Source: Anaerolineales bacterium (GTDB taxonomy: Bacteria > Chloroflexota > Anaerolineae > Anaerolineales > UBA6663). Taken from it: a DNA stretch of 23,898 bases. Below, in pieces: positions 1 through 7,915 of this stretch. A model generated the notes under the pieces. That model saw nothing but the letters and a program-made list of their open reading frames with translations, made no database searches and was not told the origin of the DNA. The stretch's first letter is position 1. Each line of letters opens with the position of its first letter. The stretch spans positions 1 to 23,898 of the forward strand of contig JAGOBN010000006.1 in the NCBI GenBank assembly GCA_017999235.1, read 5' to 3'. The position numbers were made by a program, and so were the translations under genes.

Positions 1-977
1 ACCTCCACTAGATCAGCTTCCCGGCGCGGATTGGAGCCGGGCAGATCCACCAAGACCAGATCAGCGCCGCGCTCGGCGATGATGGCCTGGGCCACTTCCG
101 CCCCGGTGTATGCCACGCGCAGCGGCAGCCGCAGGGCTTCCGCATACACGCGCGCCTGGCCGATGGCGCCGGCCCGGAAGGTATCCGCGCACACCCACGC
201 CACCCGCAGGCCATGCGTGCGCGTGTGCAGGGCGGCCAGTTTGGCGGCCACGGTGGTCTTGCCGCTGCCGCTGGCCCCCACCAAACACACGACGCGCGGC
301 GCGGCGCCCGCCGCGGCCGGCGCCGCCAACGCCCCACTGCCCCAGACCCGGACATCGGCTTCCAATTGGCGCTGAAGATGCTCGCGGACTCGGCTGGCGA
401 CTTCCACAGCGCGCGGACTGAGGCTGGCCTGGCAGGCGGAGAGCGCCGCCTGCACCCGTCCGGCTTCCACACCCTGCTCCGCCAATTGCTGCTGCAACAC
501 CAGCAGCGGCGCGGGCGCGGCCGGCGCGGCGGCTGGCGCCGGCGCCGTCACTTCCGGCGCCGCCGGCTTGACCGGGGCCGCCGGGCGCGGCGCGGCGGCC
601 GGCGTCTCAGGCTGGCGCTGGCTCTTCATCTCTTCCAGCAAAGCCTTGATTTCCGCCGCCTTCTCGGCGTAATGGCCGGGGCCTTCGGGCGGGGCCGGCT
701 TGGGCCGCGCAACGGGTTTGGGCGCGCGCGCCAGCTTCGGCGGCACGTTCGACACAGCCGGCCACTCCGGGGCCGCCGCCGGGGCGGCCGGCAGCGCGGC
801 GACCTCGACGCCCGGCTTGCGCCAAATCTGCCAGGCGGGCCCGCCGGGCGCGCGCCGCACGGACACGATCAGGGCTTCCGGCCCCAGCGCCAGCTGCACG
901 GCTTGCAGGGCTTCCGCCATTGTCGCGGCGCGGAAAGTGCGGGCCGCCGGCGGCGGCACGGTCGCGTTCTTGTTCAT
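1..977 (-). CDS. flhF: FlhF, SRP-type GTPase for flagellar placement (3' part beyond window)
   Basis: FlhF is a membrane-associated GTPase of the SRP/FtsY family that helps site and recruit early flagellar components. The ATG at 975-977 follows the flhA stop by one base, and the frame stays open to the window edge (325 complete codons). The N-terminus (residues 20-41) has the family's EAL-x-x-VQ...LGPEALIVS pattern. Residues 55-155 are an Ala/Pro-rich linker. The P-loop GASGSGKTT lies at 234-242, the SRP-GTPase motif DTFRAGA at 265-271, and the G3 region reads DLPGSNPR at 311-318, where the family usually has DTAGR. The rest of the G domain is missing because the window ends, not because the gene is visibly broken. 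Placement after flhA is the usual one. Identification is firm; consequences of the G3 change are inference. Confidence 0.93.
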   Translation of the reverse strand, partial: MNKNATVPPPAARTFRAATMAEALQAVQLALGPEALIVSVRRAPGGPAWQIWRKPGVEVAALPAAPAAAPEWPAVSNVPPKLARAPKPVARPKPAPPEGPGHYAEKAAEIKALLEEMKSQRQPETPAAAPRPAAPVKPAAPEVTAPAPAAAPAAPAPLLVLQQQLAEQGVEAGRVQAALSACQASLSPRAVEVASRVREHLQRQLEADVRVWGSGALAAPAAAGAAPRVVCLVGASGSGKTTVAAKLAALHTRTHGLRVAWVCADTFRAGAIGQARVYAEALRLPLRVAYTGAEVAQAIIAERGADLVLVDLPGSNPRREADLVE

Positions 978-978
978 G

Positions 979-3063
979 TCAGCCTCTCTCCGGCAGCTCG
1001 ACCAAACCGAGCGCCTGCACCTGGGTGCCGGTGCTAATCTCGGAAAAAGCCAGCACCACCAAGTTGGGCAAGGAGCGCTCGACCAGGCGGCGATACGCCA
1101 AGCGCAATTCGCGGGGGCACAGCAGAATCGGCTGGTAACCGGTCTGCGCCAGGCGCTCCATTTGCTCGCCGGTCCGCAGGATCAGCTGCTGGGCCAAGCC
1201 CGCGTCAATTTGGAAACCCAGGCCGCGATCGGCCGGCCCCAGGGCCGCCTTGAGCACCGCCTCCAGCTGCGGGGCGAGCGTGAAGACATGCAGCCGGCCG
1301 TCCTCCGAGCGATACTGATTGGACAGGGTGCGCGCAAATGTTTGGCGCACGGCCTCGGCCAGCACATCCGGGTCACGGGTGACGCGGGCGGAGTTGGCCA
1401 GGACTTCCAGAATCCCGGCCAGATCGCGGATCGGCACGCGCTCGCGCAACAGATTACGCATCACATCTTGAACTTCGCCCAGGGTCAGCAGATCCGGCAC
1501 CAGCCCGGTGACCACCGCCGGCGAGGACTGCTTCAACCGGTCCAGCATCTCCTGCACTTCCTGGCGGCCGAGCAAGGTCGGCGCCTGGGCGCGGATGACT
1601 TCGGTGAGATGGGTGCTGACCACGGTGATGGCGTCCACCACGGTATAGCCCAGCATTTCGGCGCGGCCGCGTTCGGTCTCCGGGATCCACACCGCCGGCA
1701 GCCCGAAAGCCGGCTCGGTGGTGGCAATGCCCGGCAGGGCCTCGGCGCCGACATCGGAACCCGGGATAGCCAGACAGCGGTCGAGCAGCACATCGCCGCG
1801 CGCCACTTCCTCGCCGCGGATCTTCAGGCGGTACGCGTTGGGCTGCAGCCGCAGATTGTCGCGAATGCGCACTTTGGGCAGCATCATGCCCAGTTCCGTG
1901 GCCATCTGCCGGCGGATGGACGAGATGCGGCGCAGCAAGTTCTCGGGGCGGTCTTCACTCACCAGCGGGATCAGGCCGTAGCCGATCTCAATCTCCAGCG
2001 GATCCACCACCAGCAGGCCGGCCAGTTCTTCCGGGCCTTCCAACGCCGGGGCGGCGGAGGCGGCGGGCGCGGCCAAGGCCGCCGGCTTCTGGCCGGCGCG
2101 CCAGACGGCGTACGCGGCGCCGCCCAAGGCCCCGCCCACCAGCAGGAACGGCACGGGCGGGAACCCCGGCACCAGACCCAGCCCGCCGATGAGGCCGGCC
2201 ACGATGATCAGCACGTTCAGGTTCGAGAGCTGCTTGACCACATCGCTGCCCAGCGAGTTGTCCGAGGCGGAGCGGGTGACGATCAGGCCGGTGGCGGTGG
2301 ACACCAGCAGGGACGGGATCTGGATGACCAGGCCGGCGCCGACGGTCAGCAGCGTGTACAACTGCAGGGCCTGCATCAGGTCCAAGCCGCGCTGCCAGAT
2401 GCCGATGACGAAGCCGCCCAGAATGTTGACAACCACAATGACGATGGCGGCGGTGGCGTCACCGCGCACGAACTTGCTGGAGCCGTCCATCGAGCCGAAG
2501 AAATCCGCCTCGGTCTGAATGGCTTTGCGGCGGGCGCGCGCGTCCGTCTCGTCGATCAGGCCGGCGTTCAGGTCGGCGTCAATGGAGAGCTGCTTGCCGG
2601 GCATGGCGTCCAGGGTGAAGCGGGCGGCCACCTCCGCCACGCGGCCGGCGCCGTTGGTGATCACCAGGAACTGGATCACCATCAGCATCAGGAAGACCAC
2701 AATCCCCACCACGTAATTGCCGCCCACCACAAAATCGCCAAAGGTGGCGATGACTTTGCCGGCGTCGCCGTTCAACAGGATGGAGCGGCTGGTGGCGATA
2801 TTCAGGCCCAGTCGGAAGAGGGTGACCAGCAGCAGGATGGACGGGAAGGCGTTGAAATCCACCGGCCGCGGGATGTACATAGCCAGCAGCATGATACCGA
2901 TGGACAAGGCGATGTTCAGGGCCACCAGCAGATCCAGCGCCACCGGCGGCAGCGGCACGATCATCAAGCCGACGATCAGCAGCAGGGCGACGACCAGCAC
3001 CACGTCTCGGGAGCCAAACAGGGCGCGCCAGCCAAAAGCGGGAGTTGCGGAGACAGCGGTCAT
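979..3063 (-). CDS. flhA: FlhA, flagellar type III export gate protein
   Basis: FlhA forms the nonameric inner-membrane export gate, uses proton motive force, and docks chaperone-substrate complexes through its cytoplasmic ring. The 694-residue product has the family's usual length. Hydrophobic segments fill residues 20-135 and 203-325. The signature cytoplasmic loop of the FHIPEP family lies at about 143-200, including RFTLDAMPGKQLSIDADLN and GLIDE. An Ala-rich linker near 330-350 leads into the cytoplasmic domain, which ends in LGLVELPERG. The ATG at 3061-3063 sits 5 bp after the flhB stop, and the TGA is one base before flhF, so fliR-flhB-flhA-flhF is one transcription unit. Nothing in the sequence suggests damage. 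Confidence 0.98.
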   Translation of the reverse strand: MTAVSATPAFGWRALFGSRDVVLVVALLLIVGLMIVPLPPVALDLLVALNIALSIGIMLLAMYIPRPVDFNAFPSILLLVTLFRLGLNIATSRSILLNGDAGKVIATFGDFVVGGNYVVGIVVFLMLMVIQFLVITNGAGRVAEVAARFTLDAMPGKQLSIDADLNAGLIDETDARARRKAIQTEADFFGSMDGSSKFVRGDATAAIVIVVVNILGGFVIGIWQRGLDLMQALQLYTLLTVGAGLVIQIPSLLVSTATGLIVTRSASDNSLGSDVVKQLSNLNVLIIVAGLIGGLGLVPGFPPVPFLLVGGALGGAAYAVWRAGQKPAALAAPAASAAPALEGPEELAGLLVVDPLEIEIGYGLIPLVSEDRPENLLRRISSIRRQMATELGMMLPKVRIRDNLRLQPNAYRLKIRGEEVARGDVLLDRCLAIPGSDVGAEALPGIATTEPAFGLPAVWIPETERGRAEMLGYTVVDAITVVSTHLTEVIRAQAPTLLGRQEVQEMLDRLKQSSPAVVTGLVPDLLTLGEVQDVMRNLLRERVPIRDLAGILEVLANSARVTRDPDVLAEAVRQTFARTLSNQYRSEDGRLHVFTLAPQLEAVLKAALGPADRGLGFQIDAGLAQQLILRTGEQMERLAQTGYQPILLCPRELRLAYRRLVERSLPNLVVLAFSEISTGTQVQALGLVELPERG

Positions 3064-3068
3064 GGGTA

Positions 3069-4151
3069 TTAGTGGGCCACGGGTGCCGCGGGCGTCAGGT
3101 GGCGCGGCTGGGTCTTCAGCCGGTAGACGAAGGCCAACACCTCGGCCACGGCCTTATACATCTCCGGCGGGACTTCCTGATCAAGCTCCACCAGCCGATA
3201 CAGCGCGCGGGCCACGGGCGGGTTTTCCACCACCGGCACCCCGTGCGCCAAAGCGGTCTCGCGGATCCGCAGGGCGATCAAGGCGGCGCCTTTGGCCACC
3301 ACCAGCGGGGCGCGCATCGCTTCGCGCTCGTACTGGAGCGCCACGGCAAAGTGCGTCGGGTTGGTGATCACCACGTCGGCCTTGGGCACCTTGCTCATCA
3401 TGCGCTGGCGGGCGATGCGGCGCGCCTGCTGGCGGATGCGGCCTTTGATGACCGGGTCGCCTTCCTGCTGTTTGGCCTCTTCCCGAACTTCCTCTTTGGT
3501 CATCTTGAGCGACCGCATCAGGTTCCAGCGCTGATACGCGTAATCCGCCAGCGCCAGCACCAAATACGCGCCGGCGACCTGCCAGCCTAAGCCGATAGCC
3601 AGGCCTAGGACGGCCGCCACGGCGTCGTACAAATTAAACTGGCCGAGCATCAACACCTCGGCGCTGTGGCCATTCCAGTAGGCGTACGCCAGCCAGCCGA
3701 TCACCACCAGCTTCAAGAGCGCCTTGCCGAGCTCCACCAGCCCCTGGGTGGACAGCAGCCGCTTCAGGCCCGAGAGCGGGTTGATGCGGTTTAGGTCAAA
3801 GAACGGGCGCTCCGAGGTCAACAGCAAGCCGATCTGCGCGACGGTGACCGCCACGCCGGTCACGAGCAGGCCCACCAAGATGGTCCCCAGGCTGGGGGCC
3901 AACAACATCAGGTCTTCCACCACGAGCGCGCGCAGCTGAGCGCCGGTCAGTTCGTCGGTGGGCAGATGCGTGATGGCCGTGATCATCACTGAGCGCACCT
4001 TGGCCAGCAGATCCGCGCCGGGGCCCGTCAACAGCCACAATCCCATCATCAATGCGGCGGCGGCGTTCACTTCGAGGCTGCGCGCCACCTGGCCGCGGTT
4101 GCGGGCTTCACTCAGGCGCTTGCCAGACGGGGCTTCGGTTCGCTCGGCCAT
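3069..4151 (-). CDS. flhB: FlhB, flagellar export substrate-specificity switch
   Basis: FlhB is an inner-membrane export component whose cytoplasmic domain cleaves itself and switches secretion from rod/hook to filament substrates. The 360-residue product starts with the typical ERTEAPSGKRLSEARNRGQVARS segment type (shown in part: residues 3-13 ERTEAPSGKRL). It has four hydrophobic segments (about 31-50, 88-110, 142-160, 178-203) and the autocleavage motif NPTH at 264-267. The downstream PLVVAKG and ENPPVARALY segments are also family hallmarks. It lies 4 bp after fliR and 5 bp before flhA. Full length and intact NPTH imply a functional switch. Confidence 0.98.
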   Translation of the reverse strand: MAERTEAPSGKRLSEARNRGQVARSLEVNAAAALMMGLWLLTGPGADLLAKVRSVMITAITHLPTDELTGAQLRALVVEDLMLLAPSLGTILVGLLVTGVAVTVAQIGLLLTSERPFFDLNRINPLSGLKRLLSTQGLVELGKALLKLVVIGWLAYAYWNGHSAEVLMLGQFNLYDAVAAVLGLAIGLGWQVAGAYLVLALADYAYQRWNLMRSLKMTKEEVREEAKQQEGDPVIKGRIRQQARRIARQRMMSKVPKADVVITNPTHFAVALQYEREAMRAPLVVAKGAALIALRIRETALAHGVPVVENPPVARALYRLVELDQEVPPEMYKAVAEVLAFVYRLKTQPRHLTPAAPVAH

Positions 4152-4155
4152 GCCG

Positions 4156-4938
4156 TCAGGCTCCCAGCAGCCGCAACATGCGCGGCCCCATCAGCCGCAG
4201 CAGGTCACCCAGCACGGGCGTCAGCACCACCAGCGCCAGCATCACCGTCAGCACGCTCAGGCCCACCTTCAAGGGCGCGCCCAAGAAGAAGACCTGGACC
4301 TGGGGCGCCACCCGCGCCAGCAAGCCCAACGTCACATCCGCGAGGAAGGCGGCCCCCAGCACCGGCAGCGCCAAGAGCACGCCGGCGCCGATCAGGGTCA
4401 TCGTCAGGCGCAAAATGGGATCGGCGGCTTGGATGGGATCACCCAGCCACATCGCCGGCAGCGGACTGTTTACAGGCAGGACGACAAAGGTCTGCTGTAC
4501 GGCCACCAGGACCAGATGATGACCATTGAGCACCAGGAAGATGAGCGTCATCACCAGCATGAAGAACTGATCTACCACTGTGCCGGACGACTCGAAGGTC
4601 GGGTTGAGAACCCGCCCCGCCCCAAAGCCGCCCCCCAGGCCCATCAGCTCGCCGGCGTATTGGCCGACGCCAAAGGTCAGCACCACCGCAAAGCCGGCCA
4701 CGGTCCCGATGATCAATTCCCGGAAGAGCGCCCCCGCCAAAGTCAGCGCCGGCAGGCTGTCCGCCTCGGCCGGCAGCGGCTGCCAGGGGATCAGCACCGC
4801 CGTCAGCAGCAAGCCCAAGGCGATTTTGACCTGCGCGGGCACGGTTTGGCCGGCCAGCACCGGCACATGGATCAGGATCGCCATGAGCCGGGTGAAGGCC
4901 AATAAGAACAACTGGGCTTGGGCAACGGATATCGTCAT
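4156..4938 (-). CDS. fliR: FliR, flagellar export gate component
   Basis: FliR joins FliP and FliQ to form the core export channel. The product is 260 residues, nearly all hydrophobic segments, as the family requires. I chose the ATG at 4936-4938 (MTISVAQAQLFLLAF...). An in-frame TTG at 4969-4971 would add eleven residues, but it would start at the predicted transcription start of the promoter at 4977-5042. The ATG leaves a leader of about 30 nt. The Shine-Dalgarno region before the ATG is weak. The conserved FliR segment around GGFGAGRVLNPTFESSG-like residues is recognisable in the first half. fliR is the first gene of its own operon here and is separated from fliPQ by two signalling genes and a promoter. 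Confidence 0.95.
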   Translation of the reverse strand: MTISVAQAQLFLLAFTRLMAILIHVPVLAGQTVPAQVKIALGLLLTAVLIPWQPLPAEADSLPALTLAGALFRELIIGTVAGFAVVLTFGVGQYAGELMGLGGGFGAGRVLNPTFESSGTVVDQFFMLVMTLIFLVLNGHHLVLVAVQQTFVVLPVNSPLPAMWLGDPIQAADPILRLTMTLIGAGVLLALPVLGAAFLADVTLGLLARVAPQVQVFFLGAPLKVGLSVLTVMLALVVLTPVLGDLLRLMGPRMLRLLGA

Positions 4939-4976
4939 AGATGTGGTCAGGCCCGTGGGCGGCCTGCTCAAGCTTT

Positions 4977-5042
4977 ACGATACCGGCCCGGTAGTGGATT
5001 GTCAGTAAACGGTCGATGAAGCAGCAGTAAAAAGCGGCTAAA
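4977..5042 (-). promoter_or_regulatory. Promoter P1 of fliR-flhB-flhA-flhF with four 11-bp-phased TTTA-type boxes
   Basis: Read on the minus strand, TTTA at 5042-5039, TTTA at 5031-5028, TTCA at 5020-5017 and TTTA at 5009-5006 recur with an exact 11-bp period. The last one is followed without a gap by CTGACA (5005-5000), a good -35 hexamer. A 17-bp spacer then leads to TATCGT (4982-4977) as -10. Transcription would start near 4970, about 30 nt before the fliR ATG. Tandem 11-bp repeats abutting a -35 are typical of class II activation by PhoB/OmpR-family regulators; that assignment is inference. The same layout recurs at 12016-12081. Confidence 0.68.
4981..4993. promoter_or_regulatory. Interrupted palindrome in the P1 spacer, possible operator
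   Basis: TACCGG-C-CCGGTA is a 6+1+6 perfect inverted repeat overlapping the -10 box and spacer of P1. A repressor bound there would block the promoter. GC-rich palindromes containing CCGG are common in this window, so this may be chance. Confidence 0.25.
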
Positions 5043-5056
5043 GGCGGGGGACGGGC

Positions 5057-5476
5057 CTAAAGTTGCGCGGGGTTTGGTCGAGGGGCAGCCAGCGCGCCGC
5101 GGACGCGCTCCGCCAGGTATTCCGGGCGGTACGGCCGGACAATAAAATCGGAGGCGCCGGCCGCGCGGGCCTGCTGCACCACTTCCCGCAATCCCAGCGC
5201 GGAAATGGCCAGGATGGGACACGCCGGCCCGAGCTGTTGGCGCAATTGCCGGATGGTCTCCAGCCCGCTGAGCCGCGGGAGCAGCAGGTTCAACACCACC
5301 GCCTGCGGGCGCGCCTGCGCCGCCTGCGCCAGCGCCTCCACGCCATCCGCCACGGTCACAACCGTTACCGCCGGCTCCAGCCCGCGCAAAGCCGCCTGAG
5401 CCAGATCCCGCGCCAACGGATCGGGTTCCACCAACAGCAGGGTCACGCCCGGTTCATCCGCCATCGGGGCGCTCAC
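5057..5476 (-). CDS. Atypical CheY-like receiver lacking the phosphorylatable aspartate
   Basis: This is a stand-alone receiver-fold protein of 139 residues. The fold is clear (LLLVEPDP at 13-20, the VVLNLLLPRLSG segment, ILAISA at 88-93, and a terminal alpha-helical part). However, the position that is normally the phosphoacceptor Asp is Asn63 (codon AAC, checked on the sequence), and the conserved Lys of the KPF motif is Arg114 (VRPYRP). The first acidic pocket residue is a lone Glu17 followed by Pro. The switch Ser92 is kept. The GTG at 5474-5476 overlaps the HDOD gene's stop (GTGA), which suggests translational coupling; an ATG at 5462-5464 is an alternative start. It ends the flbD-to-HDOD operon. 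It probably acts as a phosphorylation-independent binding module, perhaps with the HDOD protein. Confidence 0.88.
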   Translation of the reverse strand: MSAPMADEPGVTLLLVEPDPLARDLAQAALRGLEPAVTVVTVADGVEALAQAAQARPQAVVLNLLLPRLSGLETIRQLRQQLGPACPILAISALGLREVVQQARAAGASDFIVRPYRPEYLAERVRGALAAPRPNPAQL

Positions 5477-6336
5477 AGCCCGGGCTGCCAGGGCATCTCG
5501 GCGCGCAGGCGCTCGAGGCCGGCCTCATCTAAGTGCAAGAGGCGCAGGGCTTCGGGATGCGGCTCGGCGGCCGTCGCCACCAGCTTGGGCGGCCGCGCCG
5601 GCAGCGCATCGGCGATGTTGACAATGGCGGCCAATTCCGGCCGGACGCGCGCCAGGGTGGGCCAATGATGACAGCGGATGGCCTCCGCCAGGGGCAGCGG
5701 AAACTGCCAGCGGGCGGCCAGCAGGCCGCCGACCGCGCCATGATCCATCCCAAACAGCTGTTCTTCGGCCTGCCAGAGCGTGCAGTGCTTCATCCGCATG
5801 AGGTCGATGATCACCGCGTGGCCGGCCCGCACATATTGATCCAGCACCAGCTTGCCAATATCGTGCAGCAAGCCGGCGACGTACGCCTCTTCGGCGTCCG
5901 GATAGCGGGTGCTCTCGGCCACATAGCGGGATAGACTGGCGGTGATGACGGCGTGGTCCCACAATTCCTGGCCGGACAGCCCGTAGCCGCTCAACCGGCG
6001 CGTCAGCAACGTGGCCGTGGCGGCGCCCAACACCAGGGATTTCACCCGCGTAAACCCCAGCCGGGTGACCGCCTCCTGGACGGAGGCGGTGCGGGTGACG
6101 CCGGCGGCCGAGGCGGAGTTGGACAGGCGCAGCACATCGGCGGCCAGCGCCTGATCCAGCCGCAGCAGATGCGCCACCTGATCCGCGCCGGAATCGGGGT
6201 CATCCAGGGCCTGGACCACGCGCACGGCGCTGGTTGGCAGCGGCCGGACGCGGTCAACGTCCGCCAAGATCTCACCTAATCGATTGGCGCCGGCCGGCGC
6301 GGGCGGCGGCGCGGGTTTCGTCCACGGCAATCGCAT
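5473..6336 (-). CDS. HDOD-domain signalling protein
   Basis: The 287-residue product has an HDOD domain over about residues 22-230. It begins with the family's LP..A.RVVQALDDPDSGADQVAHLL pattern (in part), then LRLSNSA at 69-75, and contains an HD-like motif LLHDIGKLVLDQY at 157-169 with His158 and Asp159. Further His residues lie at 199-200 (DHG) and 223-224 (HH). HDOD proteins occur in motility and stress signalling; their biochemical activity is mostly unknown, and some only bind partners. Here the gene follows fliQ by 12 bp and overlaps the degenerate receiver gene by 4 bp, so it is co-transcribed with the flagellar export genes. A role in flagellar control is inferred from position only. 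Confidence 0.9.
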   Translation of the reverse strand: MRLPWTKPAPPPAPAGANRLGEILADVDRVRPLPTSAVRVVQALDDPDSGADQVAHLLRLDQALAADVLRLSNSASAAGVTRTASVQEAVTRLGFTRVKSLVLGAATATLLTRRLSGYGLSGQELWDHAVITASLSRYVAESTRYPDAEEAYVAGLLHDIGKLVLDQYVRAGHAVIIDLMRMKHCTLWQAEEQLFGMDHGAVGGLLAARWQFPLPLAEAIRCHHWPTLARVRPELAAIVNIADALPARPPKLVATAAEPHPEALRLLHLDEAGLERLRAEMPWQPGL

Positions 6337-6348
6337 GCGGACCTCAGA

Positions 6349-6618
6349 TCAATAGGGCAGCGTCGGCAGACTGCGGAACAGATTAGCCGTGTACGCCAGC
6401 AGCTGCTGGGCCATCCAAGACCCCAGCACCGCCAGCACCAGACCGACCCCGACAACCTTGGGGATAAACGTCAACGTGGCCTCATTGATTTGCGTCGCCG
6501 CCTGGAACAGGCTGATCAAACTGCCGATGAGCAGGCTCGCCAGCAAGGTCGGCGCCATCAGAATCAGGGCCATCATCAGGGCGTTTTGCGCGAAATTGAG
6601 AACAAAGGCTTCCGTCAT
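6349..6618 (-). CDS. fliQ: FliQ, flagellar export gate component
   Basis: FliQ forms the lateral part of the FliPQR export channel. The product is 89 residues, the normal length, with two hydrophobic hairpin helices (about 13-40 and 52-78). It also shows the family pattern LISLFQAATQINEATLTFIPK (20 residues from position 34 on). The ATG follows the fliP stop by 9 bp, and a GAGGA Shine-Dalgarno overlaps that stop, which points to translational coupling. Downstream comes the HDOD gene, not fliR, which is unusual. Confidence 0.97.
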   Translation of the reverse strand: MTEAFVLNFAQNALMMALILMAPTLLASLLIGSLISLFQAATQINEATLTFIPKVVGVGLVLAVLGSWMAQQLLAYTANLFRSLPTLPY

Positions 6619-6627
6619 GGCGGGTCC

Positions 6628-7383
6628 TCAGCGGAAACTGGTCATGAGCGATTGGGCCAGCAGATACCAGCCGTCCACCATCACGAACAGCAGGATCTTG
6701 AACGGCAGCGACACCAGCGACGGCGGCAGCATCATCATGCCCATGGCCAGCAGCACGCTGGAGACCACGATCTCAATGATGAGGAACGGCATATAAATGA
6801 CGAACCCCATCATGAAAGCGGTCCGCAACTCGCTGATCACGAAGGCCGGCAGCAGGGTCAGCGTGGGGATATCTTCCAGCGTCTGGGGTTTGGCCTGGTG
6901 GCTCATCTCCAGGAACAAAGCCAGATCCTTTTCACGCGTCTGGCGGAACATGAACTCCCGCAGGGGCGCCGAACCAAGTTCAAACGCCTGGGTCTGGTCA
7001 ATTTTGCCCTGGTTGTACGGCTGCAGAGCTTCCTGGTCAATCCGCACATAGACCGGGCTCATGATGAAGAACGTCATCAGCAGGGCCAGGCCCACCACCA
7101 CCTGGTTTGGCGGCGCGGACGGCGTGCCGATGGCATTGCGCAGCAGTGACAGCACGATGATGATGCGCGTAAACGAGGTCATCAACAGCAGGATGGCCGG
7201 CGCCGCGGTCAGCACCGTCAGCAACACCAGCAATTGCACGCCGGAGCTGACCTGTTCCGGCGCGCCGCCCGGATCCACCGTCAGGGTGACGCCCGGCGCG
7301 GCGAGTTCAGGCGACCCAGCGCAAGCCGTGAGGGCCAGCAAGACGAAGCCCCCCACAGCCAGCCGTCCCCATTGCCGGTTCAT
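6628..7383 (-). CDS. fliP: FliP, flagellar export gate component with a lipobox-like signal peptide
   Basis: FliP pentamers form the core of the export channel. The 251-residue product has the usual length and all hallmark segments: MTSFTRIIIVLSLLRNAIGT (from about 68), PPNQVVVGLALLMTFFIM, the periplasmic loop, and the C-terminal IIEIVVSSVLLAMGMMMLPP region. FliP normally carries a cleavable signal peptide. Here the signal region (positions 7-21) ends in L-T-A-C at 18-21, a textbook lipobox, followed by AGSPELA. The start ATG overlaps the fliO stop (ATGA). Function is certain; lipidation is inference. Confidence 0.97.
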   Translation of the reverse strand: MNRQWGRLAVGGFVLLALTACAGSPELAAPGVTLTVDPGGAPEQVSSGVQLLVLLTVLTAAPAILLLMTSFTRIIIVLSLLRNAIGTPSAPPNQVVVGLALLMTFFIMSPVYVRIDQEALQPYNQGKIDQTQAFELGSAPLREFMFRQTREKDLALFLEMSHQAKPQTLEDIPTLTLLPAFVISELRTAFMMGFVIYMPFLIIEIVVSSVLLAMGMMMLPPSLVSLPFKILLFVMVDGWYLLAQSLMTSFR

Positions 7384-7913
7384 GCCGCCTCCCCGGAGCG
7401 CGGAGCGCCCTCGGCGCCGGTCAGCGCGCGGCCCAGCGCCGCCGAAAACGCCGGCTGGGACCGCGGGGCGCTGGCAGCCGGCGCCTCCGCGTGGTCCAAT
7501 TCCGCGAGGAGCGTGAGGCTTTGGTCCGTGGCGCCGACCAGGAACACCTGCCCGCCCGCCCGCACCAGATGCAGCGCCTGGCGCGGGGACAAGCGCGTGG
7601 TCTCGAGCACCGTCACCTGCCGCGCGGCCGACGTAAACAGGCCCGCCGTCCCGCCCGGCCAGCGCCGCAGCGCAAACAAACTGGCGTAGATCAGCGCGAT
7701 CACCAGCCCCAGCTTCAGCATGACATCCAACACCAGGCCGCCGCCGGCCAGGGGATCGTCAGCCGGCGCGGCGGCCGCGCCGCCCCCGGCCGCCGCCGCC
7801 CAGGCGAGCCCGCCCAGGCTGACCACCCCGGCCGCGCCCACCGCCCAGGCGCGCCAGCGCGGGCCGGCCGTAAGCCAGCGCCCGAACTCAGCTTGCCACC
7901 GTCCGTTGATCAT
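7380..7913 (-). CDS. fliO: FliO, flagellar export gate assembly protein
   Basis: FliO is a poorly conserved membrane protein that helps FliP assemble. The 177-residue product has a hydrophobic N-terminal segment (23-41) and a second membrane helix at about 60-82 ending in ALRRWPGG. A cytoplasmic part follows with the FliO-type pattern VLETTRLSPRQALHLVRAGG and VFLVGATDQSLTLLAEL. The C-terminal tail is Ala/Pro-rich. It sits between fliN (2 bp away) and fliP (4-bp overlap), the classical fliO position, which supports the call. Confidence 0.9.
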   Translation of the reverse strand: MINGRWQAEFGRWLTAGPRWRAWAVGAAGVVSLGGLAWAAAAGGGAAAAPADDPLAGGGLVLDVMLKLGLVIALIYASLFALRRWPGGTAGLFTSAARQVTVLETTRLSPRQALHLVRAGGQVFLVGATDQSLTLLAELDHAEAPAASAPRSQPAFSAALGRALTGAEGAPRSGEAA

Positions 7914-7915
7914 TC

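Noticed and set aside
700..3072. Long plus-strand open frame opposite flhA
   Set aside because: It is antisense to an unmistakable FlhA, rich in His/Gln as expected of a reverse-frame shadow in GC-rich DNA, and has no family features.
4939..4971. TTG start giving FliR an 11-residue extension
   Set aside because: It lies at the predicted transcription start of P1, adds no family-like residues, and the ATG at 4938 begins with the expected FliR N-terminus.
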